A DNA stretch of 22,575 nt from Lachnospiraceae bacterium. GTDB taxonomy: Bacteria; Bacillota; Clostridia; Lachnospirales; Lachnospiraceae. Made by a program: the position numbers and the translations under genes. How positions within the stretch are numbered: the first letter of the stretch is position 1; each line of letters opens with the position of its first letter. The notes under the pieces were generated by a model. That model saw only the letters and a program-made list of their open reading frames with translations. It made no database searches and was not told the origin of the DNA. The stretch covers positions 1 through 22,575 of the forward strand of contig CAAEAB010000012.1 in the NCBI GenBank assembly GCA_900753685.1, read 5' to 3'. Positions 1-9,824 of the stretch are shown here, in pieces.

Positions 1-1705
<1,705 letters not shown>

Positions 1706-1720
1706 GAACCGATTTTTTTC

Positions 1721-1756
1721 AAGGAGCTGTCCGAAAACGGACGGCTTCTTTTTTAT
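1721..1756 (+). terminator. gdhA intrinsic terminator
   Basis: A 13-bp stem (1721-1733 with 1738-1750, two G-U pairs) closes an AAAA loop and runs into a T-rich tail ending TTCTTTTTTA. It begins 15 nt after the gdhA stop. Confidence 0.9.
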
Positions 1757-1763
1757 TGTATTG

Positions 1764-1792
1764 TTGTATATTTCGACAGAATCCGCTAAAAT
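1764..1792 (+). promoter_or_regulatory. Possible promoter for the antiporter gene
   Basis: TTGTAT (1764-1769) and TAAAAT (1787-1792) lie 17 nt apart, just after the gdhA terminator and 36 nt before the antiporter start. The -35 box matches consensus only in its first three bases, so this is a modest call supported mostly by position. Confidence 0.4.
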
Positions 1793-1828
1793 AGAATTCC
1801 TACTTATTGAGGGGGAGGATGTTATTTT

Positions 1829-3361
1829 ATGGATGGCGCAATGTTTATCGGTACGTGGTGGTCTCTGGCGCCGCCGCTTCTGGCCATTATTCTGGCATTA
1901 GTGACAAAGGAGGTCTACAGCTCTCTGTTTATCGGCGTAGCCTTCGGCGCACTTTTATACACAGGCTTTCAGCCATGGAATGCCTTTGTAGCATTTTTTG
2001 ATATTATGAAAAGCAGTATGAATCTGAATATTTTAATTTTTGACGTACTGCTCGGCATGATCATTGTACTCATGGCAAAATCCGGAGGCTCGGCGGCCTA
2101 CGGCAAATGGGCTGGGACGAAAATCAAATCAAAAAGAAGCGCTATGCTGGCAACAACCGGACTGGGTGTATTGATTTTTGTCGACGATTATTTTAACTGT
2201 CTGACGGTGGGCTCTGTTATGCGCCCCGTAACTGACCGTTTCAAAGTATCCCGGGCAAAACTGGCCTACATCATCGATGCAACGGCGGCACCGGTCTGCA
2301 TTATCGCACCGGTTTCCAGTTGGGCTGCGGCGGTCAATTCCTATGTACCGGAGGATGCAGGCATTACGGGTTTCCAGCTATTTTTACGAACCATTCCTTA
2401 TAATTTGTATGCTTTGCTTACGCTGGCAATGGTATTGTATATCGTGATCAGCGGCTTTGACTTTGGACTTATGAAAAGGCATGAACAAAACGCTGCAAAG
2501 GGGGATTTATTTACCAGCGGCGGCGAAGAATTTGAGGAGTTCAAAGAGGATGCGCTTTCCAAAGGCGGCCGGGTATTGGACCTGGTGCTTCCTGTAGCCG
2601 TCCTAATCATTTCCGCCATCGGCGCCATGATCTACACGGGCTTTTTAGATGGGGCGACGGATATTGTTACCGCCTTTTCCGGCTGCGATGCAGAAACCAG
2701 TCTAATTTTTGCAACGATGCTCACAATTTTATTCATGCTGTTTTTATATCTTCCGCGAAAAGTCATCACCTTTAAAGGTTTTATGGACAGCTTCGTAGAA
2801 GGCTTTAAGTTAATGATTCCGGCAGTGGCCATTCTCATTTTTGCCTGGTCCTTAAAGGGCGTCGGTGACGCTCTCGGTATTGCCCAGTTCGTGGAAGGCG
2901 TCGTTGGAAGCAATACTTCGGCCAGTGTATTTATCCCTGCAATCATGTTTATAATCGCCATATTCTTAGCCTTTTCTACCGGAACAAGCTGGGGAACCTT
3001 TGCGATTCTCGTCCCGATTGTCATCGCCATGTTTCCTGGAGCAAGCAACCTGGAAATGATGATTATTGCTGTTTCGGCAGTGCTTGCAGGAGCTGTCTGC
3101 GGCGACCATATATCTCCGATTTCCGACACGACGGTCATGTCCTCGGCCGGAGCTCAGAGCAACCACATCAACCATGTATCGACCCAGATGCAGTATGCTG
3201 CAGTGGTGGCAATCGTCTGTATCGTCGGTTATATAATCGCGGGATTTATTCGGATATGGTGGGTAACGCTGGCTGTCAGTCTGGCTATTTTATTGATCGT
3301 CCTGACCTTTATGCGAAAATATATTGAAGATAAAGACAGAAAGGCGGTTTCTGATGATTAA
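1829..3361 (+). CDS. NhaC-family Na+/H+ antiporter
   Basis: A 510-residue polytopic membrane protein with about a dozen hydrophobic segments. It carries the signatures of the NhaC family (Pfam PF03553): DDYFN (119-123), TGTSWGT (384-390) and GDHISPISDTT (425-435), which contains the conserved charged residues thought to handle cations. The expected role is exchange of Na+ for protons in pH and sodium homeostasis. Some family members instead exchange malate and lactate (MleN), so the substrate is not settled by sequence. A hydrophilic acidic loop (about 215-247) probably faces the cytoplasm. The start is supported by GGGGGAGG (1811-1818), 10 nt upstream. The stop overlaps the start of the next gene by 8 nt, so the two are very likely co-translated. 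Confidence 0.9.
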   Translation: MDGAMFIGTWWSLAPPLLAIILALVTKEVYSSLFIGVAFGALLYTGFQPWNAFVAFFDIMKSSMNLNILIFDVLLGMIIVLMAKSGGSAAYGKWAGTKIKSKRSAMLATTGLGVLIFVDDYFNCLTVGSVMRPVTDRFKVSRAKLAYIIDATAAPVCIIAPVSSWAAAVNSYVPEDAGITGFQLFLRTIPYNLYALLTLAMVLYIVISGFDFGLMKRHEQNAAKGDLFTSGGEEFEEFKEDALSKGGRVLDLVLPVAVLIISAIGAMIYTGFLDGATDIVTAFSGCDAETSLIFATMLTILFMLFLYLPRKVITFKGFMDSFVEGFKLMIPAVAILIFAWSLKGVGDALGIAQFVEGVVGSNTSASVFIPAIMFIIAIFLAFSTGTSWGTFAILVPIVIAMFPGASNLEMMIIAVSAVLAGAVCGDHISPISDTTVMSSAGAQSNHINHVSTQMQYAAVVAIVCIVGYIIAGFIRIWWVTLAVSLAILLIVLTFMRKYIEDKDRKAVSDD

Positions 3362-3989
3362 AATTAATGCACCGTACATCAGCCAAAAGGAGACATATCC
3401 CACCGGATGCGAAAGTGTATCCACTGTGATGCTTCTGAATTTTCTCGGCTATAATATCACTGTGGATGAATTTATCGAGAAATACCTGGACTGCCGGGCC
3501 TTTGAAATAAGGTCCGGTCAGCTTTTTGGCCCGGACCCCCGACAGTATTTTTGCGGCAGTCCTTATAATGCCGATGATTTTGGCTGCTACGCGCCGGTGA
3601 TCTGTAAGGCGCTGGATAAATTTTTTATAGAAGCTTCCGCCCGGACATGGGCAAAAAAGGACGGGCCTGTTTATAAGGCCGTCGATGAAACCGGAACACC
3701 GGTAAAGGAATTGCTGGAACGCTATATCGACAAGGGGACGCCTGTAATCTTCTGGGCCTGCATCGACATGAAAGCGCCCATATCCGGTCCGGAATGGACG
3801 CTGTTAGATTCCGGTGAAACCTTCACATGGATTTCCAACGAACACTGTATGCTTCTCGTTGGTTATGACGAAGAAGGCTATTATTTTAATGACCCCTACG
3901 AGGGGCACGGTCTTATCCGATTTCCAAAACAATTGGTGGAAAAACGTCACCAAGCCCAATATGCAATGGCTGTCGGCATCCGGAAATAA
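3354..3989 (+). CDS. C39-like cysteine peptidase family protein
   Basis: A 211-residue protein resembling the Peptidase_C39_2 group (papain-like fold). The putative triad is visible: Cys19 in PTGCESVS, His164 in NEHCMLLVGY and Asp180 in YFNDPY, in the family order. Cys19 is preceded by Gln11, which could supply the oxyanion hole. There is no signal peptide, membrane helix or ABC transporter domain, so it is probably cytoplasmic and is not a bacteriocin exporter. ATG 3354 is chosen because it overlaps the antiporter stop and has AAAGGCGG just upstream; an earlier in-frame start at 3324 lacks a ribosome site. Its coupling to an antiporter gene is seen; a shared function is not demonstrated. The substrate is unknown. 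Confidence 0.8.
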   Translation: MIKINAPYISQKETYPTGCESVSTVMLLNFLGYNITVDEFIEKYLDCRAFEIRSGQLFGPDPRQYFCGSPYNADDFGCYAPVICKALDKFFIEASARTWAKKDGPVYKAVDETGTPVKELLERYIDKGTPVIFWACIDMKAPISGPEWTLLDSGETFTWISNEHCMLLVGYDEEGYYFNDPYEGHGLIRFPKQLVEKRHQAQYAMAVGIRK

Positions 3990-4042
3990 AAGAATCTCAC
4001 CACCGTAAAACCATTTACAGTTTCCGGCGGTGAGATCCTTTT
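3988..4042. terminator. Bidirectional terminator between convergent genes
   Basis: ATCTCACC (3994-4001) pairs with GGTGAGAT (4029-4036), and after one mismatch three further pairs extend it inward. Outer A/T pairs extend the base of the stem. A T-rich tail (CCTTTTATTTTT) follows on the plus strand, and its mirror (CTTTTATTTCC) follows on the minus strand. It can therefore stop both the C39-like gene and the leftward-reading foldase gene. Confidence 0.85.
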
Positions 4043-4057
4043 ATTTTTCCCTATTCA

Positions 4058-5821
4058 TTATTCGGTTTCTGCAGCGGTCTGGGCAGCCGTTTCTGTCTCC
4101 GCGGCCGTTTCACCGGAAGTTTGGGCGCCTGTTACGCTCTCGGCAATCGTTTCAGTTTCGGACTCGGTTTCCTTAGCATGTAAATAGTCGATATCGCCCC
4201 GTTTGTCCACAACTTCAATGTCTGCCGTCAGATTTGTGATATATTCCTGCATTTTATTTGAGCGGAGTGTATTTTCAATATTTACATACCACTGTTCTGC
4301 ATTATCACCGACAAAATACATAATATGATAGCCATACTCCGATTCTACAATGTCTGTATCACCAGGCTTACGGGCAGCGTCAAAAATCCAATCATTAAAG
4401 CTGGTCACCATCTGCCCCTGGGTAACAGCCTCGTACAAGCCGCCATTTGTATTAGAACCGGTATCTTCGCTGTATGTGTTGGCCAGAGCGGCAAAGCTGT
4501 CCTCTGTAGCATCGCCATTCTTCCATTCCTCATAGACATCTTCTGCTTTCTTCTTTGCCTCGGACTTAGCATTTTCCTCTGCCGTCGTCTTCTCTTCATC
4601 GGTCATATCATCGGTTGTTTCCGCATCTGCACGAATAAGAATATGACGCACATCGACAGTTTTTGCATGATCCAAATAACGTTCTTTAAAATAAACCACA
4701 TAATAAGCATTATTCGTCGAATCTTCGATTACCGTCTTATCTCCGGCCTGACGTGCGTTGTCAAAGAGCCACTCTGCAACGGCTGTCGGAGAAACGGCAG
4801 ATTTCTTTACGTTTGTCTTTTCGAACTCTACCGTATTATCTGTGGCATAATCTGCATACAATGGGCTAAAGGACGACTCGTCTGTCACCTGAGTCAGCAT
4901 CTCATCCGCTTTGGCCTTGGCTTCTTCCATGGCCGCTGCTTTGACAGCTTCCTCCTCCGCCTCCTTTGCGGCCTGCTCCTCTTCACTCAAAGTTTCTGAT
5001 TCAGCAATCTCTGTCTCGACGGCATCTGTCTCTGCTGCCTCAGTTTCCTCCTCCGGCATGTCCGCTTCTATTTTGCAAATGAGATAATCTACCGAATCAT
5101 AATTGTCCTTATTCTCATCATAATAAGCATTTACTTCATCGCTGGTCACCTCTGTGGCGTCCTCCACACTATTATAATAAGCCGTCGCTATACTGCTTTT
5201 TTCCACAAAACTTTTCACATTATCCAGAGTAGCCAGACTGCCATAGGATGCCTTCACATATTCACTGACAGTCATATCTGCATCTCCAGCGCTTGTTTCC
5301 AGAGATTCTACCGCAGCGTCTACATCGGCTGCTGCATCATACTCAAAGCCTGCGGCTTCAGCCTCTTCTGTCAGCGCATATACCTGTTTTAACTGCTCTA
5401 CAGCCTGCTGGTCAAAATAATCCTTCCATGTCATATCATCCATGTATGTCTGCTGATCCAATGGCTGAGATAAATCCAGTCCCATATAACTCAGATAGTT
5501 TCCATAGTAAGAATACAGACTATTTATACTGCTGTAATAGTAATATTCATATTCCGCCCGCTGTACCTCATGCTCACCAACTGTGACATAGGTACCGTGC
5601 TTATCCTGATAACCGCCATAAATCTTTGTGGCAAGTACAGCAACAACAATCAGGACAACCACCACACCGGCGATGGCCGAATATCTGGCTGTCCTCTGCT
5701 GCCTTAACGCCTCTTCACGCCGACGCTGCATCTTTAAATCATACTTCGTCAGCTTCTTTTCAGGCTTCTGTGAATTTGATCCGTCTGCCTGTCCATTTTG
5801 TTTCTTTCCTTTACCTGACAT
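4058..5821 (-). CDS. Membrane-anchored foldase with two parvulin-like domains
   Basis: A 587-residue peptidyl-prolyl isomerase homologue of the PrsA/SurA type, predicted to help fold exported proteins outside the membrane. Order: basic cytoplasmic tail (1-46), one membrane helix (about 47-66), a Tyr/Glu-rich SurA-N-like helical region (about 80-240), a divergent parvulin-like unit (about 242-380) split by a Glu/Ala-rich insertion (255-305), a canonical parvulin domain (about 389-504; VRHILI near its start, GYHIMYF at its end), and a Thr/Glu/Ala-rich tail (549-587). Classical PrsA is a lipoprotein, but no lipobox Cys is present here. The ATG has only a weak GGGA-type ribosome site. A strong AAGGAGAGG lies farther upstream and instead serves a short overlapping frame. 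The gene is monocistronic and convergent with the C39-like gene. Confidence 0.88.
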   Translation of the reverse strand: MSGKGKKQNGQADGSNSQKPEKKLTKYDLKMQRRREEALRQQRTARYSAIAGVVVVLIVVAVLATKIYGGYQDKHGTYVTVGEHEVQRAEYEYYYYSSINSLYSYYGNYLSYMGLDLSQPLDQQTYMDDMTWKDYFDQQAVEQLKQVYALTEEAEAAGFEYDAAADVDAAVESLETSAGDADMTVSEYVKASYGSLATLDNVKSFVEKSSIATAYYNSVEDATEVTSDEVNAYYDENKDNYDSVDYLICKIEADMPEEETEAAETDAVETEIAESETLSEEEQAAKEAEEEAVKAAAMEEAKAKADEMLTQVTDESSFSPLYADYATDNTVEFEKTNVKKSAVSPTAVAEWLFDNARQAGDKTVIEDSTNNAYYVVYFKERYLDHAKTVDVRHILIRADAETTDDMTDEEKTTAEENAKSEAKKKAEDVYEEWKNGDATEDSFAALANTYSEDTGSNTNGGLYEAVTQGQMVTSFNDWIFDAARKPGDTDIVESEYGYHIMYFVGDNAEQWYVNIENTLRSNKMQEYITNLTADIEVVDKRGDIDYLHAKETESETETIAESVTGAQTSGETAAETETAAQTAAETE

Positions 5822-5858
5822 TGTTTTTCCCGCAGTACATTATCTTTCTATCAGACAA
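5811..5858 (-). CDS. Possible 15-codon leader frame overlapping the foldase start
   Basis: A TTG at 5858 is preceded at 8 nt by AAGGAGAGG (5867-5875), the best ribosome site in this leader. The frame runs 15 codons and its TAA (5811-5813) ends just inside the foldase gene, overlapping it by 11 nt. The foldase ATG itself has only a weak site, so translational coupling through this leader is possible. The peptide has no recognisable family. It could equally be chance. Confidence 0.3.
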   Translation of the reverse strand: MSDRKIMYCGKNNVR

Positions 5859-5941
5859 TGCCCGCGCCTCTCCTTCCTGAAAATCATATATGTAATATTA
5901 CAATATTTCCTAAAAAAATAATAGTAGTTTCACAAAAATTA

Positions 5942-5993
5942 CAAAAATTCTCTCCGTGAAAAGCCCTGTTAAGGCTTAACCCGGAGAGAATTT
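5942..5993 (-). terminator. pyc intrinsic terminator
   Basis: A perfect 12-bp outer stem (5945-5956 with 5982-5993) plus an inner AAGCC/GGCTT stem. Read on the minus strand it runs into AATTTTTGTAATTTTTG. It starts 9 nt after the pyc stop. Confidence 0.9.
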
Positions 5994-6002
5994 GTTCTTA
6001 AT

Positions 6003-9000
6003 TTACAGCTTAAATGTCATGAGCAGGTCTTCGGAATTGACTTTTTCACCTTCAGTAACGAAGATTTCATCCACAACTCCGTCCGCCTTGGAAACGATCG
6101 TCGTCTCGATCTTCATAGCTTCCACAACAAGCAGCGGTGTATTCACAGCAACTTTGTCGCCCTTCTTAACGAAAATCTGGCATATCGTTCCAGGAATAGA
6201 TGAGCCAATCTGTTTCGGATCGGATTTATTTGCCTTCGGTCTCTGATTGACATGAACGATTTCGTTTTTATCTTCAACCAAAAGCTCGCGAACCGCACCG
6301 TTAACCTCAAAAGTCAATGTACATTTTCCTTCGTCATTGGCCGCTGTCTTACTGATGTATTTGATGATCAATGTCTTACCTTCACCGATATCAACGATCG
6401 TCTCTTCTCTAGGTCTGAGACCATAGAAATACACATGGCTTTGGAGTTGAGATACATCATTGTAAGCTTCCAGATGATTGCAGTAATCTTCATATACCTT
6501 CGGATACAGAGCATAGCTGACCGCTTTCTGGCGGATTTCCAGAGGCGTAAAGGCTGTCAGATCAAATTTGCTCTTTAAATAAGCCTCAATCTGCTTGATA
6601 TCCAGACTTTCCAGTAATGCTCCCGGACGGACGCTGATTGGTTCCGCGCCTTTAAGAACAATCTTCTGGAATTCTTCCGGGAAACCTCCGTCCGGCTGCC
6701 CAATCATTCCTTTGAAATATTCCACAACAGATTCCGGATAGGACAGATCCTTTCCGGCGGTAAGAATATTGTCTTTATCCAGATTATTCTTAAACATAAA
6801 GATTGCCAGATCACCGACAACCTTGGATGTCGGCGTAACCTTTACGATATTTCCGAGCAGGTCATTGGCCTCCTTATAGAGACGTTTAATATCATCAAAA
6901 CGCTCCTTTTCACCCATATCCTTAACCTGGGCCAACAGGTTGGAATACTGACCGCCAGGAATCTCATATTTATATATTTCGGAATTTGGAGAATACATTC
7001 CGCTCTCAAATGGTTTGTAAACCTCGCGCACGCGGGAATAATATTCACTTAATTCATGAAGCTCTGCCAGATTGAGACCTGTATCTCTCTCCGTTCCCTC
7101 CATCATAGCAACAATCGTATTCATCGAAGGCTGGCTGGTCATGGAGCTCATGGACTCAATCGCCATATCGGCAATGTCTACGCCGGCTTCGGCTGCCATC
7201 AATACTGTGCTGACGCCGCTTCCCGTCGTATCATGGGTATGTAAATTGACCGGAATATTTAATTCCTTCTTAAGCTCCGTAATCAACGTTTTGGCCGCAT
7301 ACGGTTTGAGAAGTCCGGCCATATCCTTGATTGTCAGAATATGACATCCCATAGCTTCAATTTCTTTGGCTTTCTTCATATAGTAATCTAATGTATATTT
7401 TGTTTCATTCGGATTGGAAATATCTCCGGTGTAGCAAATAGCGCCCTCAACAATCTTTCCTGTTTTCAAGGCTTCCTCCACCGGCATCTTCATATTTTCC
7501 ATCCAGTTCAGGCTGTCAAAAATACGGAAAACATCAATGCCCCGGCCTGCGGAAACCTGAATAAATTCCTTAACAACATTATCCGGATAATTACTGTATC
7601 CCACCGCATTCGACGCACGAAGCAGCATCTGGAGCAGCGTGTTCGGCATGAGCTGACGCAGTGAAGCGAGCCGGCGCCATGGAGATTCCTTCAGGAAACG
7701 GTAAGCTGTATCATAGGTTGCTCCGCCCCAGGCTTCTACGGAAAAAGCATTGACAAGAAATGCATTGGCCGCCGGAGCAGCATCAATAATATCTCTTGTA
7801 CGCATACGTGTCGCAAATAATGACTGCTGTGCGTCACGCATCGTTGTATCGGTCACATAGAGGCGATCCTCTCTGAGAATCTTCTGGGTAAACGCCTCAG
7901 CGCCCAGTTTCAGAAATTCATCCCTTGCGCCGTAAACCGGTTTAGACGGATCAAAGGCCGGCGGACGGTGTGCATCCAGATATGGCTTCTCGCCATTCTG
8001 CGGATTGACGATCTTATCACCGATAAACTCCAGAATCTTTGTAGCGCGGTCCTGAACCTTTCTCAGCTCGTAAAGCTCCGGTGTTTCCTCAATAAATGTG
8101 GTGTAGCATTTACCTTCCTGGAAGGTCTCGTGATTTAACACATTAATTAAAAACTGAATATTCGTTTTAACGCCTCGGATACGCATTTCCTTCAATGCAC
8201 GGAGGGATTTGCGGATGGCGCCTTTAAATGTCCGGTCATAAGAAATAACCTTAACAAGCAGGCTGTCATAATACGGTAAAATTTCCGCGCCGGTATAAGC
8301 ATTGCCGCCGTCCAGACGCAGACCGTTGCCTGAACCGGAACGGTAAACATTAATTCTTCCTGTATCCGGAAGGAAATTATTGGCCGGATCTTCGGTCGTA
8401 ATACGTGTCTGAATGGAATATCCGTTCAGCTTCACAGCTTCCTGGGAAGGAATTCCGATTTCTTCCGAATCCAGAGCATAGCCCTCGGCGATCATGATCT
8501 GGGACTGAACGATATCGATGCCTGTAACCATTTCGGAAACCGTATGTTCAACCTGGACTCTCGGATTCATCTCAATGAAATACGGGTGATTCTGGTCGTC
8601 CACGAGGAATTCCAATGTCCCCGCATTCCGATAACCAACATGCTTTACAAGACGGATGGAGCTTTCAAAGATTTCTTCACGCACCTCCTCCGGCACAGTA
8701 AAAGCCGGTGCGTATTCAACAACCTTCTGGTGTCTCCTCTGAACAGAGCAATCACGGTCATAAAGATGCACCACATTTCCATGATTATCTGCCAGAATCT
8801 GAACTTCAATATGTTTCGGACTTCTTAAATATTTTTCAATGAAAATCTGTTCATCGCCAAAGGCTTTTCTGGATTCCTCTCTGGCCTCCCGATAGGCCTT
8901 CTCCAACTCATCCGCCGAGTTGACAATACGCATACCCCGGCCGCCGCCGCCGTTGGATGCCTTCAGCATCACCGGATAACCGATAAAATCTGCGGCCTTT

Positions 9001-9458
9001 TCAACCTCTTCGTAATTCTCCACAGCCTTATCAATACCTGGGATCGTCGGTACATTGGCTTCCATTGCCATTTTCTTTGATGAAATTTTATCTCCCATGG
9101 CCCGCATCATATCGGCTGTCGGTCCGATAAATACAATACCACTCTTCTCACAGGCCTCCGCAAAATATGGATTTTCAGATAAAAATCCATATCCCGGATG
9201 AATCGCATCTACCTGATGCTCCTTCGCTATACGAATGATTGTATCAATATCCAGATAGGCGTCCACCGGCCCTTTATCCGGATTCAGCAAATAGGCCTCA
9301 TCCGCCTTTGTACGGAACATCGCATATTTATCTTCTTTTGAAAAAACTGCGACAGTTCCGATTCCAAGCTCATTCAACGCACGGAAAATACGAATCGCAA
9401 TTTCCCCCCGGTTTGCAACCAGTACTTTCTTAAATCTTTTGATTCCCTTTGTACTCAT
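6003..9458 (-). CDS. pyc: Pyruvate carboxylase
   Basis: A 1151-residue single-chain pyruvate carboxylase that uses biotin, ATP and bicarbonate to make oxaloacetate from pyruvate. Domains in order: biotin carboxylase (about 8-460) with the ATP-grasp loop GGGGRGMR (170-177), carboxyltransferase (about 530-830) opening with TDTTMRDAQQS and containing the metal-binding HTHDTTG and TIKDMAG motifs, then a biotinyl domain with AMKIE whose Lys1116 carries biotin. Length is usual for the family. ATG 9458 is chosen because AAGGAGG sits just upstream; the frame stays open 16 codons farther but without a ribosome site. It follows the HPr-like gene by 84 nt, with a hairpin between them and no clear promoter, so read-through from the hprK-whiA block may feed it. 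Confidence 0.97.
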   Translation of the reverse strand: MSTKGIKRFKKVLVANRGEIAIRIFRALNELGIGTVAVFSKEDKYAMFRTKADEAYLLNPDKGPVDAYLDIDTIIRIAKEHQVDAIHPGYGFLSENPYFAEACEKSGIVFIGPTADMMRAMGDKISSKKMAMEANVPTIPGIDKAVENYEEVEKAADFIGYPVMLKASNGGGGRGMRIVNSADELEKAYREAREESRKAFGDEQIFIEKYLRSPKHIEVQILADNHGNVVHLYDRDCSVQRRHQKVVEYAPAFTVPEEVREEIFESSIRLVKHVGYRNAGTLEFLVDDQNHPYFIEMNPRVQVEHTVSEMVTGIDIVQSQIMIAEGYALDSEEIGIPSQEAVKLNGYSIQTRITTEDPANNFLPDTGRINVYRSGSGNGLRLDGGNAYTGAEILPYYDSLLVKVISYDRTFKGAIRKSLRALKEMRIRGVKTNIQFLINVLNHETFQEGKCYTTFIEETPELYELRKVQDRATKILEFIGDKIVNPQNGEKPYLDAHRPPAFDPSKPVYGARDEFLKLGAEAFTQKILREDRLYVTDTTMRDAQQSLFATRMRTRDIIDAAPAANAFLVNAFSVEAWGGATYDTAYRFLKESPWRRLASLRQLMPNTLLQMLLRASNAVGYSNYPDNVVKEFIQVSAGRGIDVFRIFDSLNWMENMKMPVEEALKTGKIVEGAICYTGDISNPNETKYTLDYYMKKAKEIEAMGCHILTIKDMAGLLKPYAAKTLITELKKELNIPVNLHTHDTTGSGVSTVLMAAEAGVDIADMAIESMSSMTSQPSMNTIVAMMEGTERDTGLNLAELHELSEYYSRVREVYKPFESGMYSPNSEIYKYEIPGGQYSNLLAQVKDMGEKERFDDIKRLYKEANDLLGNIVKVTPTSKVVGDLAIFMFKNNLDKDNILTAGKDLSYPESVVEYFKGMIGQPDGGFPEEFQKIVLKGAEPISVRPGALLESLDIKQIEAYLKSKFDLTAFTPLEIRQKAVSYALYPKVYEDYCNHLEAYNDVSQLQSHVYFYGLRPREETIVDIGEGKTLIIKYISKTAANDEGKCTLTFEVNGAVRELLVEDKNEIVHVNQRPKANKSDPKQIGSSIPGTICQIFVKKGDKVAVNTPLLVVEAMKIETTIVSKADGVVDEIFVTEGEKVNSEDLLMTFKL

Positions 9459-9480
9459 CGTTCTTCCTCCTTTTCTTTTT

Positions 9481-9523
9481 ATTATTTTATAAAATCGAAG
9501 GCGCATAACTGCGTCTTCGATTT
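9481..9523 (-). terminator. Hairpin between the HPr-like gene and pyc
   Basis: AAATCGAAG (9492-9500) pairs perfectly with CTTCGATTT (9515-9523), extended by four further pairs including one G-U around an ATAACT loop. On the minus strand it is followed by TTTATAAAATAAT. It looks like an intrinsic terminator, although the U tract is interrupted, so partial read-through into pyc is plausible. Confidence 0.6.
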
Positions 9524-9542
9524 AAGGAACAAAATAATGTAA

Positions 9543-9797
9543 TTACTGCTTTGATATATATTTATCAATTGCCTCTACTGCATCATTTTCATCCGGACCA
9601 TTGGCAATAATGGTAATCTTTTCCCCTTCAGCCAATCCAAGGCTCATCATCCCCATAATACTCTTTGCATTTACTTTCTTTTCCTGAATCTCCACGTAAA
9701 TGCTGCTCTCATATTGACTGGCCACCTGAACAAGCAGCGCTACCGGCCGCGCTTCCAGCCCCTTTGGAATATTAATCGTCATACTCTTTGAAACCAT
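9543..9797 (-). CDS. HPr-like protein lacking the active-site His (Crh-like)
   Basis: An 84-residue protein that matches HPr along its whole length. The phosphocarrier motif normally read as GxHARP is here GLEARP: residue 15 is Glu (codon GAA), so it cannot carry phosphate from enzyme I. The regulatory site is intact: Ser46 within KSIMGMMSLG, including Ile47, Met48 and Met51, which in HPr contact HPr kinase. This pattern equals Bacillus subtilis Crh, which has Gln15 and sits next to whiA (yvcL), as this gene does. The inferred role is a purely regulatory target of HPr kinase, for example as a CcpA cofactor or enzyme effector, not sugar transport. It lies 27 nt after whiA, with hprK in the same block. 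A true HPr would have to be elsewhere in the genome. Confidence 0.9.
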   Translation of the reverse strand: MVSKSMTINIPKGLEARPVALLVQVASQYESSIYVEIQEKKVNAKSIMGMMSLGLAEGEKITIIANGPDENDAVEAIDKYISKQ

Positions 9798-9824
9798 AAT
9801 TGTACCTTGCCTTTCTACCCTTTG

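Noticed and set aside
4325..4999. 224-codon plus-strand frame with a Cys/Ile-rich hydrophobic product, opposite the foldase gene
   Set aside because: The composition is what is expected from the complement of Glu/Ala/Asp-rich coding; no start signals or family features.
5620..5700. PrsA lipoprotein signal
   Set aside because: The hydrophobic segment follows a long basic tail and lacks a lipobox Cys, so a membrane anchor is the better reading.
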